From Mariniblastus sp. (GTDB lineage: Bacteria; Planctomycetota; Planctomycetia; Pirellulales; Pirellulaceae): a stretch of 54,714 nucleotides of DNA. The notes below the pieces were generated by a model. The model did no database searches, had not been told where the DNA came from, and saw only the letters and a list, made by a program, of their open reading frames with translations. Position 1 is the stretch's first letter; each line of letters opens with the position of its first letter. Position numbers and translations under genes: made by a program. The stretch covers positions 1-54,714 of the forward strand of contig JAKVBG010000029.1 of the NCBI GenBank assembly GCA_022447605.1, in the 5' to 3' direction. Shown here piece after piece: positions 17,480-25,763 of the stretch.

Positions 17480-19081
17480 ATGCCCTGGCAAGAACTGATC
17501 AACGAGTTTCAAGAGTCCAGTGACGTCATCGAGTTGGGAGGTGGTCCCAAGGCGATCGATCGTCAACATGGTAAAGGTCGTCTGACCGCGCGGGAGCGGA
17601 TCGGAAAGTTGCTGGACGACGGTTCATTTTTCCTGGAGGTCGGTCGCTGGGCCGCCTGGGAAATGTATACGGAATGGGGCGGAACCTCATCGGCCAGCGT
17701 TGTCTGTGGCATGGGCCAGGTGTCGGGTCGGACCGTGATGATCATCGCCAATGACGCCACGACCAAAGCGGGTGCTTTTTTTCCGATGACCTGCAAGAAG
17801 GTGTTGCGGGCCCAGAAGATCGCCATGCAGAACCGCGTTCCACTGATCTACCTGGTCGACTCGGCTGGCGTTTTCCTCCCATTGCAGGATGAAATTTTTC
17901 CAGATGAAGACGATTTTGGAAGGATCTTTCGAAACAACGCGGTGATTTCCGCGCTCGGCATTCCTCAACTGGCAGCCATCATGGGGAATTGTGTGGCTGG
18001 GGGTGGTTACCTGCCCGTGCTTTGTGACAAGTTGATCATGACCGAGGGCTCCGGTTTGTATTTGGCAGGTCCGGCATTGGTCAAGAGTGCGATCGGCCAG
18101 GAGGTCTCTCACGAGGAACTGGGCGGGGCCCAAATGCACGCCGGTGTCAGTGGTACGATTGACTACCGCGAAGCGGATGATCAGGCGGCGATCGAACGTT
18201 TGCGTTCGCTGGTCGAGATGTTGCCAGCCGATCCAGTCGCGGCCCAGTTCGCAGCCGACGCGGCAACGGGCGCGGCTCGTAGCCAGGACGAAATTTATGA
18301 TGTCATCCCGATCGATCCGCAAACCCGATATGACGTTCGTGAGTTGATCCAGTTCCTGGTCGACGCGGACTCGTTCCAGGAATACAAGGCCGAGTATGGT
18401 CAGACGATTGTCTGTGGGCACGCCAGGATCGGGGGAATTCGCGTCGGGCTGGTCGCCAACCAGCGGACCGTTGTTGAATCCGCCCAGGAGGGAATGCAAT
18501 TCGGTGGGGTGATCTACCACGATAGCGCCGACAAGGAAGCCCGCTTTATCATGGATTGCAACCAGACCTGGACTCCCTTGATCTTCCTGCAGGACGTGAT
18601 GGGTTTCATGGTAGGGCGTGACAGCGAGCAGGCGGGGATCATCCGGGCCGGTGCCAAGGTGGTCAACGTGATTTCCAACAGCCGGGTCCCCAAGATCACG
18701 GTGATTACCGGTGGCAGTTACGGCGCCGGGAATTACGCCATGTGTGGCAAGGCCTTCGATCCGCGAATGATTTTTGCCTGGCCCAATGCCCGGTACGCGG
18801 TGATGGGTGGGAAGCAGGCGGCTTCGACCATACTCGATATCAACATTGCCGCGCTGAAGCGGGCGGGGCAGGAACCGGATACGGCCGAGTTGGAAGAACT
18901 GAAACAGAAAGTGACGGATGCCTACGAAACGTCGACCGACATCCGCTATGCGGCCGCCCGCTTGTGGGTGGATGGCATCATCGCACCAGACGAAACGCGA
19001 CAGACCTTGCTGGAATCATTGAGGATTGTCTCCCGTCACGCCGAGGATCAGCCTTTTCGAACCGGGGTCCTGCAGGTCTGA
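17480..19081 (+). CDS. Biotin-dependent acyl-CoA carboxylase, carboxyltransferase (beta) subunit
   Basis: The carboxyltransferase half of a biotin-dependent acyl-CoA carboxylase, 533 residues. It is closest in wording to methylcrotonyl-CoA carboxylase beta: LPLQDEIFPDEDDFGRIF, GIPQLAAIMGNCVAGGGYLP and RVPKITVITGGSYGAGNYAM. Both crotonase-like halves are complete. The missing partner is the biotin carboxylase/biotin carrier alpha subunit; none is found in the window, so it must be encoded elsewhere. With the acyl-CoA dehydrogenase upstream this suggests leucine/isovalerate-type breakdown, but propionyl-CoA or another acyl-CoA is possible. The ATG at 17480 follows directly on an A-rich stretch without a strong ribosome-binding site. 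Confidence 0.92.
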   Translation: MPWQELINEFQESSDVIELGGGPKAIDRQHGKGRLTARERIGKLLDDGSFFLEVGRWAAWEMYTEWGGTSSASVVCGMGQVSGRTVMIIANDATTKAGAFFPMTCKKVLRAQKIAMQNRVPLIYLVDSAGVFLPLQDEIFPDEDDFGRIFRNNAVISALGIPQLAAIMGNCVAGGGYLPVLCDKLIMTEGSGLYLAGPALVKSAIGQEVSHEELGGAQMHAGVSGTIDYREADDQAAIERLRSLVEMLPADPVAAQFAADAATGAARSQDEIYDVIPIDPQTRYDVRELIQFLVDADSFQEYKAEYGQTIVCGHARIGGIRVGLVANQRTVVESAQEGMQFGGVIYHDSADKEARFIMDCNQTWTPLIFLQDVMGFMVGRDSEQAGIIRAGAKVVNVISNSRVPKITVITGGSYGAGNYAMCGKAFDPRMIFAWPNARYAVMGGKQAASTILDINIAALKRAGQEPDTAELEELKQKVTDAYETSTDIRYAAARLWVDGIIAPDETRQTLLESLRIVSRHAEDQPFRTGVLQV

Positions 19082-19127
19082 GCCAGGTGACGCCCGTACC
19101 GCTACGGACCGAACCCGTTCTCCGCGA

Positions 19128-19544
19128 TCAGGGAAGAATTCGATCCCTGTAGAACGCCCGCCACTCCTGACACTGCCGACTGCCCACGTCGAAGTCGCGA
19201 CAGACCAGAGGCCGGTATTCGTGGTGTTGGCACTGGCGAGTCTCCAGGTCCAACCAGATGCAGGGTCCCTGTAGCTGGTCGGTTTGTCCGGCGTGCAGTT
19301 GCCAGTAAGTTTCCAGTTCCTGTCGCAGGTGATCGGGCAGGTTGTGCCAATACGACTCGCCCGGGTGACCGTCCAGCAGGTGCTTTCGAATGTCCGGATC
19401 CTCGGCCCTCTTTTGCAGTGCCGGATCGGCTTCGATCTCCGCTTCGCTCAATGGTTCGGCGGGCAACATGAAGGTGGGAAATCCCATCTGCATACAGCAG
19501 ACACCGCAACCCTGGCAATCTTCGGCGATCGGTAATCGTGTCAT
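19128..19544 (-). CDS. YkgJ-type cysteine cluster protein
   Basis: A 138-residue protein of the YkgJ/CxxCxxCC family. The N-terminus has CQGCGVCCMQMGFPTFML, and the later part has a paired set in CIWLDLETRQCQHHEYRP and LVCRDFD, the residues thought to bind a metal or Fe-S cluster. Biochemical function is unknown. The start ATG (19544-19542) overlaps the TGA stop of pta (19543-19541) as ATGA, so the two are almost certainly translated from one message. Longer forms starting further upstream would run into pta coding sequence and show no family similarity. Confidence 0.88.
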   Translation of the reverse strand: MTRLPIAEDCQGCGVCCMQMGFPTFMLPAEPLSEAEIEADPALQKRAEDPDIRKHLLDGHPGESYWHNLPDHLRQELETYWQLHAGQTDQLQGPCIWLDLETRQCQHHEYRPLVCRDFDVGSRQCQEWRAFYRDRILP

Positions 19545-20524
19545 CTCAGTTCGCTCCCGGCACTGGCCATGACCGAAGCGATCACGGCAACGTCGATGAT
19601 GTCTTCGACCGAGCAGCCCCTCGACAGGTCCATGCACGGCTGGCGGAGCCCTTGAACCAATGGTCCCAGCGCCTGGGCGCCGGCCAAACGTTCGGTGAGC
19701 TTGTAGGCGATATTGCCCGAGGCGAGGTCGGGGAATATCAACACGTTGGCCTGTCCGGCCACGGGGGAATCAGGTGCCTTGCGGGCTGCGACATCGGGAA
19801 CCCAGGCGGCATCAAACTGGAGTTCCCCATCGATTTCAATATCGGGTGCCATCGCCTGGGCGATTGACGTTGCCCGCACGACCTTGTCAACGTGCTCGTG
19901 GCTGGCACTCCCCTTGGTCGAAAAGGAAAGCATGGCCACCCTGGGAACCTCGCCCGTCAACAGGGCGTGGTTAGAGGCCGCCGAAACGGCGATCTCTGCC
20001 AGCGCCTGGTCATCCGGGTCGGGGACCACGCCGCAGTCGGCATACGTGACGGCCCGGTCGGGCAGTTGCATCAGGAAAAAGCTGGAAACCAGGTTCCTGC
20101 CGGCGGCGGTTCCCACACCGTACAAGCCGGCTCGAATCACGCTGGCCGTGGCAGCCAGGCTGCCCGCTACCGATCCATCCACGAACCGGGTTCGCACCAA
20201 CAGCGCTGTAAACAGGAGTGGATTTTTGACCATCTCGATCGCTGTGTCGTAATCCATCCCTTTCTGTTTTCGATTTTCTACCAGTTGCCGCGCCGCGCGT
20301 TCAAGCAACTCGGGCTCACTGACGGAGACGGTCTCAACATCTGGGTGAAGGGCGATGGCCGGGTCCGGGTCGCAGACCACGGGAAGACACCATTGCTGTT
20401 CAGCCAACCCATTGGCCGCTTCGAGAACCCTGGCATCCTGGCCCTCGGGGAAAATGATACGCCGGGGCTGGTCACCTGCCCGTTGACGGAGTTTCGAGAT
20501 GACCTGACGCTCATTTTCGTCCAT
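19541..20524 (-). CDS. pta: Phosphate acetyltransferase / phosphotransacylase
   Basis: Interconverts acetyl-CoA and acetyl phosphate. The 327-residue length matches the short PTA/PTB catalytic form without the DRTGG/AAA domains of long Pta. Family features are RIIFPEGQDARVLEAA, LLVRTRFVDGSVAGS, YADCGVVPDPDDQALAEIA, VAMLSFSTKGSA and VLIFPDLASGNIAYKL, the acyl/phosphate-binding region of this fold. A phosphotransbutyrylase activity cannot be excluded. No acetate kinase gene is in the window. It lies 2 bases after nadE and overlaps ykgJ, forming a tight three-gene operon. Confidence 0.92.
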   Translation of the reverse strand: MDENERQVISKLRQRAGDQPRRIIFPEGQDARVLEAANGLAEQQWCLPVVCDPDPAIALHPDVETVSVSEPELLERAARQLVENRKQKGMDYDTAIEMVKNPLLFTALLVRTRFVDGSVAGSLAATASVIRAGLYGVGTAAGRNLVSSFFLMQLPDRAVTYADCGVVPDPDDQALAEIAVSAASNHALLTGEVPRVAMLSFSTKGSASHEHVDKVVRATSIAQAMAPDIEIDGELQFDAAWVPDVAARKAPDSPVAGQANVLIFPDLASGNIAYKLTERLAGAQALGPLVQGLRQPCMDLSRGCSVEDIIDVAVIASVMASAGSELR

Positions 20525-20526
20525 GC

Positions 20527-22524
20527 TTAACCATCAATTCCGAGTGACTTGACATGGGCATCCAGTTGTTCCAATTCATACTGGTAACCGCCTGACAGGA
20601 TGGGAAAGCGGCACCAGGTTTTGGGATCGAGATTTTCGTCGTCCAGGTGGAAGCTGGGAGCATAGCGTTCCCGTTTCCATTGGTTTTGGCACCAAAGCCT
20701 GAAAAACTTGTGGATCCAGGCGGACAACTGGGGCAATGGGTATTGGTCGAAATCGGTCCTCAAGTGTTCAAACACGTCGATGGGCATCATCTTGTCCCGG
20801 ATGGCAAGTCGCTCGATGTAATCGAGTATTTCGTACGGCATCAGGTCACCCTCGTCGGTCTGCCCTTCCTCCGGGGGTCGCAGCTCAGCCGTAGGTTGTT
20901 GCTGATTGACGCTTCTCAATTGTGGGATGGGAGCTATCCCGTAGGGGCCAACCGTCTCCATCCAGACCAGCCAACGGCGCAGGAACGCCTTGTCGATTCC
21001 CGCCAATGGACTCAGGCCACCTGACGTGTCACCATCCATCGTCGCGTAGCCGACAGCCGACTCGCTCCGGTTGCTGGTAGAAAGCAACAGGGCGTTGTGG
21101 AGGTTGGCAATCATCCAGGCACTCGGGGCGCGGGTGCGGGCCTGGATGTTCTGCAGGGGAATATCGTGGTCTTGCCAGTTGAGTTGGATGCCCAAAGCCT
21201 CCGAGACAATTTTCGTATACTGTTCCACTTGCCCGTCAACGTCCAGTTCCAGGTGGCGGGAATGAACCCCCGCGGCAACATCGGCTGCAGCCGACCTGGT
21301 CGTTTCCGTGCTGTGACGGGTGCTCTGATAAACGGTGGTTAACATCCGTCTGATGAGGCTTTGGACGTCGGGAATCGACTCGTCCTGCAGGCCGAGTCGT
21401 TGGCATAACGCATCCAATCCCAACTCGGCGGCTGCCAATTGAAATGCCAGCGATACCAGTACGGCGGCGGCTGCCGAATCGGCACCCCCGCTGAGCGAAA
21501 TTACGAAACCGTGGGAGCCGCTTTTCGACAGGTAGTCGAGCAAGCCCAGACTCTCGCAGCGGGCAAATTCCTCGAACTTGATATCAGAGCCTGTTTCCCA
21601 TTGGGCAACGCAAGTTTCATCGTGGACGAGTTCGTCTTCGGGGTAATTAAAATCAAGTTCGATGATATCCGATTCATCGCCATCGACGTCCGGTTCAAAA
21701 CTTCCTGTGCGGGCGCGGCTCATGCGGGTCGTGTCGATATCAACCTGGTGCATCGTGATGGCGCTGTGTTGGAAGCTCATTCGCGGTCCGGCGACCAGTA
21801 ACTTGCCATTGGTCGCAATCATGCTGTCCCCGTCATAGATGGCCCGGCCCGCCTCGTTGCCCAGCAGATTGGAATAGACGTAAGTTACCTTGAAAGCTCG
21901 GCTCCCCTCGGTCACAAAACCACGCCGCACCTCGTGTTTGCCAAAGGCAAAATGACTGGCGCTCGGGTTGAGTATGATGTCGGCTCCCCGGCTGGCATGT
22001 TTGGCCCCCGGCCTGGAGCCGACCCACGCGTCTTCGCAGATCTCGAACCCGATGCGGACGTCTCCGATGTCAAACAACAGGTCGCCGATTGGGTAGTCGA
22101 TTCCCCCGATCTCAATTTCTCCCCGCACACCCTCCGGCCACGGTTTGAACCAACGGGGCTCGTAGTGAATGCCATCGCCGGCCAAGTGCTGCTTGGGAAC
22201 AAAGCCCGCGATGCGGCCATCGACCATCAGGCAGACCGTGTTGAAAACACCCCCGGCATACATCAAGGGGAGACCGACGCAGGCTACCAGCTGATGTGAT
22301 TCCGCCACGATCGATTGCAGAAACTCAAGTGCCGTTTGATGCAGCCCGGGTGAATGGAAGCCATCCTCACATCCATAGCCGGTAACCGACAGCTCCGGTA
22401 GGCAGAGGATGGAAACCGACTGTTCCCGCGCCTGGCGAAAGGCGGATAGGATGTTGGCACGGTTGCGATACCAGTCCATGGGGGTCTGGTTCAGGACTCC
22501 CGCTGCTACACGGATCAGCTTCAT
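20527..22524 (-). CDS. nadE: Glutamine-dependent NAD(+) synthetase
   Basis: The last step of NAD synthesis: amidates nicotinic acid adenine dinucleotide with ammonia taken from glutamine. The 665-residue protein has an N-terminal nitrilase-type glutaminase (about 1-275) with catalytic Glu44 in CLPELSVTGYGCEDGF, Lys in PKQHLAGDG and Cys in GFEICEDAWVGSRPG. The C-terminal synthetase (about 320-665) has the ATP loop SLSGGADSAAAAVL and STSNRSESAVGYATMDGD. Both active sites are complete. The ATG at 22524 is well placed. It leads the nadE-pta-ykgJ operon. Confidence 0.96.
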   Translation of the reverse strand: MKLIRVAAGVLNQTPMDWYRNRANILSAFRQAREQSVSILCLPELSVTGYGCEDGFHSPGLHQTALEFLQSIVAESHQLVACVGLPLMYAGGVFNTVCLMVDGRIAGFVPKQHLAGDGIHYEPRWFKPWPEGVRGEIEIGGIDYPIGDLLFDIGDVRIGFEICEDAWVGSRPGAKHASRGADIILNPSASHFAFGKHEVRRGFVTEGSRAFKVTYVYSNLLGNEAGRAIYDGDSMIATNGKLLVAGPRMSFQHSAITMHQVDIDTTRMSRARTGSFEPDVDGDESDIIELDFNYPEDELVHDETCVAQWETGSDIKFEEFARCESLGLLDYLSKSGSHGFVISLSGGADSAAAAVLVSLAFQLAAAELGLDALCQRLGLQDESIPDVQSLIRRMLTTVYQSTRHSTETTRSAAADVAAGVHSRHLELDVDGQVEQYTKIVSEALGIQLNWQDHDIPLQNIQARTRAPSAWMIANLHNALLLSTSNRSESAVGYATMDGDTSGGLSPLAGIDKAFLRRWLVWMETVGPYGIAPIPQLRSVNQQQPTAELRPPEEGQTDEGDLMPYEILDYIERLAIRDKMMPIDVFEHLRTDFDQYPLPQLSAWIHKFFRLWCQNQWKRERYAPSFHLDDENLDPKTWCRFPILSGGYQYELEQLDAHVKSLGIDG

Positions 22525-22806
22525 GGAAGTATTTGCCTCGCCAAGGTAAAAAACGTTATCAGAAGAAACCAGATGTCCAGGCTGGTATCAAATGTGGATC
22601 ACCCAACTCTGCCATCATATCACCCCTGTAGGAACCGGCAATCTCAAAACGGCGACTCCTATATTGCAGGAAAATGATTTTGAATTCGAGCTTGAGTGAT
22701 TGAGCTTTGTTATAAATTAAATCAGAATTGGAGATCGTCACCGGCGCCCTGTGACCCGGGGTGCGGGTGGATTTTCGAATTGGATGGTCCCAGTTGGGTA
22801 GATCAT

Positions 22807-24657
22807 TTGGCCGCACATGACCCTATTGTTTTTGAATGTCCCAAGTGCCTGGGCAGGGTAAGGGTGCCGCGGGAATCGGCGGGCACGCGAGTCCCCTGCC
22901 CCGACTGTGAAGTGTCGTTGCTCGTGCCGGATGCGTTCGCCTCGGCGGGGGAGTTTGAAGATCTGTTTGACGAGCCGGCAACGGATTCTGATGAACCGGG
23001 TTCGCCTCAAGATAATGCGGAGCAGGCCCTGGAAATTGAACTGGACGAGGGACCCCTTCCGTTCGATTCAAGTGACGCGATAGTTGAGGGACAACCGGCG
23101 GGCCAGGAGGATCCTCCCGCCGACATCCAGGAACCTGGTTCAGGTGAAGTGGATGCCCAGGGTGGATTGGAGCTGGCTCAGGAGAGTGACGAATTTGAAC
23201 TGCAACTGGCACCGTTGGACGAAGAACAACCGGTCGACCAAGGCGAGGATCCCTTTGAGGTTGACCCGGATGCGCCCCTCAAGATTGAGGGATTGGAAAT
23301 GGACGGTGACGCGGACCAAGTGTTCGGCCTGAAATGCCCCGTTTGCGATACGCGGATTCATGTCAATTTTGACCAGGTGGACAGTACCGTCAAATGTCCT
23401 GTCTGTTTTTCGGATGTGCCGGTCACGCCGCCGATCAAGACACCGAAATCTCGTTGGGAACAACCTGATTCGGAAACCGACGCGGGTGATGATTTGAAGC
23501 TGGAACGCCCGGTGGATCCGCCCCAACAGGAAGAGATCCAACCAGGTTACGGTTTGGAGCCAGTTGATCAAGACCTGCTGAAACCGATCTCGGTCGAGGA
23601 GAATGAGATTGTCGACCTGGAAATTCTTGAGGATGGGGACGAAACACGGCGTGAAGTTCCCCTCGACGAAGACTTTCCACCACCCGTCGGGATGGGGGAT
23701 GTAGACGAATTTCAGCTGGAGGATCTACCTGATGAGCCACCTGCTGAACCCGGTTTTGAATCTGGCAGCCAGGAAGATTCACCAGGTGTTTCCGCGGAAC
23801 CCACCACTGCTTCTGCTGGCAACGAAGCGCGTTGGAGGGAGGAGCCCGGTAGTGAGCCGGCTCAACCTGAGTCGCAAACGGAAACGGCAAAGGGAGGGTC
23901 CGGAATGCCGGAAGCTTCGCTGCTTTCCGGTCTGAAAGAGCTGGTCGATTGGCTGGTCAAGGTTTCCAAGAGCCCGCATTTGATCGTTGCGACGCTCGTC
24001 AGCCTCGTCCTGTTCACGATTGGTTACTCGTTTTTCGACCTGTTTTACGACTCCCTGGGCGACAAGGAAGCGGGAGTCGAACCGAATGTCGTAGGTGTGA
24101 TCGGTTACGGGTTTCTGGGATGCCTTTTCTGGCTGCCGAGCGCGATACTGTTTTGCGTCACATTTTCCGTTCTGTTTCGCGATTCGGCCGAAGGTGATGC
24201 AGAGATGGAGCAATGGCCTGATTCGGCGTTTTCCGAGTGGTTCGTGGCCTTCGCGTTTACCGCCGTAAGTTTTTGGGCCGCGTCGCTGCCCGGTTTGTTC
24301 TTTGGCAGCATCCTGTTGTTTGCGATGGAAGGGATGCTCGGTCTCCTGGTGCTGGTCCCCATTTTTGTTTTTCTGATCATTCCTGTCTGCCTGGTTAGCG
24401 CCCTATTCAATGAATCCGTGGTGAACATTTTCTCCATCGATGTCATCAGATCGTTTTCCGTTGAAACGGCAATGTGGTTGCGACTGTACCAGGTGATCCT
24501 GCTGCTTCTCTTGGTTTTTCTGGTAGGGACCTTGATCCTCTACCTTCCCACGATTGTTTTCAGTTTCCTGGGTGCGCTCATTCAGGTGGTTGCGGCATTG
24601 GCGCTTTCGGCTGCGATCGGGTTGCATGCGGGGCGGTTGTTTGCCCAGATGAAATAG
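22807..24657 (+). CDS. Zinc-ribbon, acidic-linker, multi-pass membrane protein
   Basis: A protein of unknown function with a clear layout. An MJ0042-type zinc ribbon is at the N-terminus (C11-P-K-C14 and C31-P-D-C34). An acidic, probably disordered stretch follows. A second ribbon is at C177/C180 and C197/C200. Another acidic, proline-rich linker precedes a hydrophobic C-terminal block (about 390-610) with several membrane helices. I start at the TTG at 22807 because it yields the standard ribbon N-terminus; the frame stays open up to a GTG at 22696, and the AT-rich stretch near 22711 (TATAAATTAA) in between looks more like promoter than coding. A smaller gene of the same design lies at 40277-41182. 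The ribbons may bind protein or nucleic acid near the membrane; that is inference. Confidence 0.72.
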   Translation: MAAHDPIVFECPKCLGRVRVPRESAGTRVPCPDCEVSLLVPDAFASAGEFEDLFDEPATDSDEPGSPQDNAEQALEIELDEGPLPFDSSDAIVEGQPAGQEDPPADIQEPGSGEVDAQGGLELAQESDEFELQLAPLDEEQPVDQGEDPFEVDPDAPLKIEGLEMDGDADQVFGLKCPVCDTRIHVNFDQVDSTVKCPVCFSDVPVTPPIKTPKSRWEQPDSETDAGDDLKLERPVDPPQQEEIQPGYGLEPVDQDLLKPISVEENEIVDLEILEDGDETRREVPLDEDFPPPVGMGDVDEFQLEDLPDEPPAEPGFESGSQEDSPGVSAEPTTASAGNEARWREEPGSEPAQPESQTETAKGGSGMPEASLLSGLKELVDWLVKVSKSPHLIVATLVSLVLFTIGYSFFDLFYDSLGDKEAGVEPNVVGVIGYGFLGCLFWLPSAILFCVTFSVLFRDSAEGDAEMEQWPDSAFSEWFVAFAFTAVSFWAASLPGLFFGSILLFAMEGMLGLLVLVPIFVFLIIPVCLVSALFNESVVNIFSIDVIRSFSVETAMWLRLYQVILLLLLVFLVGTLILYLPTIVFSFLGALIQVVAALALSAAIGLHAGRLFAQMK

Positions 24658-24740
24658 CCCGACTGGTTCCGCCTCGGGGAGACCGGGAGCGGCAGGAGTG
24701 ATCACGAAGGCATTTCTCTTTCTTCATCATCAGGTTGCAA

Positions 24741-25466
24741 ATGTTTCATCCACAGGGACCGACATTTTTTGAGTTGGCACGCCAGGCTCTTTCATCGACC
24801 GAGCGAGGGTATGACCTGTTGGGACCAAAGTTCGACTATACACCGTTCAGGACCACTCAGATTTTTTTTGAAGCCTTCCAGCAACGCTTGTTGGAACAGA
24901 CAGGTCCTGCCAGGTTTCACCATGTGCTCGACATCTGCTGTGGGACCGGCGCCGCCATGCAGGAGTTGGCGCCCCTTTGTCAGGGCTGCCTGGTCGGAAT
25001 CGACATGAGCCAGGGAATGTTACGGCAGGCGGCCAAAAACCTGCAGGAGATAAAGGGTCGTTTTGAACTGGTGCGGGGAAATGCGTTTGACATGCCCTTC
25101 CGTTCGACGTTTGATCTGGCTGTCTCGTTTGGAGCGTTTGGTCATGTGCGGCCCCCTCTTGAGTCTTCATTCATTACCGAGATTTACCGTGTCTTGTCAC
25201 CGGGTGGTCGGTTTGCTTTCATTACTCACCGTATGCCATCCCGGTTTTCCCCAGTTTATTGGGTAGCCCGGGGATTTAACGGTGCGATGCATCTGCGGAA
25301 CTGGTTGATCCGGCCCCCCTTTATCATGTACTATCTGACGTTTCTGTGGCCGGATATCCAGGTCAAGCTCGAGCAGGCAGGATTTGCGGTAAAGGCCCAG
25401 CCCCTTTTTACTGACCCGCCTGAACGGCAGTTGTTTCAATTTGTTATTGCTGAAAAACAAGCATGA
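24741..25466 (+). CDS. Class I SAM-dependent methyltransferase
   Basis: A 241-residue methyltransferase with motif I in VLDICCGTGAAMQELAP, the acidic end of strand 2 in LVGIDMSQGML, motif II in FDLAVSFGAFGH, and LSPGGRFAFIT after it, as in the ubiquinone/menaquinone-type (UbiE-like) group. The substrate cannot be predicted. I chose the ATG at 24741, with AGG seven bases upstream, over a TTG six bases before it. The TGA stop overlaps the next ATG as ATGA, so it is translationally coupled to the small membrane protein downstream. Confidence 0.85.
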   Translation: MFHPQGPTFFELARQALSSTERGYDLLGPKFDYTPFRTTQIFFEAFQQRLLEQTGPARFHHVLDICCGTGAAMQELAPLCQGCLVGIDMSQGMLRQAAKNLQEIKGRFELVRGNAFDMPFRSTFDLAVSFGAFGHVRPPLESSFITEIYRVLSPGGRFAFITHRMPSRFSPVYWVARGFNGAMHLRNWLIRPPFIMYYLTFLWPDIQVKLEQAGFAVKAQPLFTDPPERQLFQFVIAEKQA

Positions 25467-25711
25467 ATTCGAGTCGTTCCCAACCAAAAAACGCTTTGCG
25501 TAGTATGGTCGATTACCTATCCCGTGCCCTGGTTGCCGGTTTGCTGATGATGTGGGCGACCATGAATTGCGTGAACAACATCGTCGACCTGATGCAGGGC
25601 GCACCCGAGAGGAACTGGCTGTTGGCAGGCCTGTTTTCGATTTTTACGGTCCTGCTGCCTTTTGGCATAGGTATCTGGATGGTCGTAAGACTGATGAAGC
25701 CGAACCGATGA
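25463..25711 (+). CDS. Small two-helix membrane protein, unknown function
   Basis: An 82-residue protein with two hydrophobic segments (about 21-43, ALVAGLLMMWATMNCVNNIV, and about 53-75, LLAGLFSIFTVLLPFGIGIW), a basic N-terminus and a basic C-terminus, so probably a hairpin in the inner membrane with both ends inside. I do not recognise a family. Its ATG overlaps the methyltransferase stop (ATGA), which argues strongly that it is a real gene and suggests a joint role, for example placing the methyltransferase at the membrane. Confidence 0.7.
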   Translation: MNSSRSQPKNALRSMVDYLSRALVAGLLMMWATMNCVNNIVDLMQGAPERNWLLAGLFSIFTVLLPFGIGIWMVVRLMKPNR

Positions 25712-25763
25712 TTGGAGGACGGGGCGATACCCGCAACCGTTCCCATCTTCGGTGACCGGTCCC

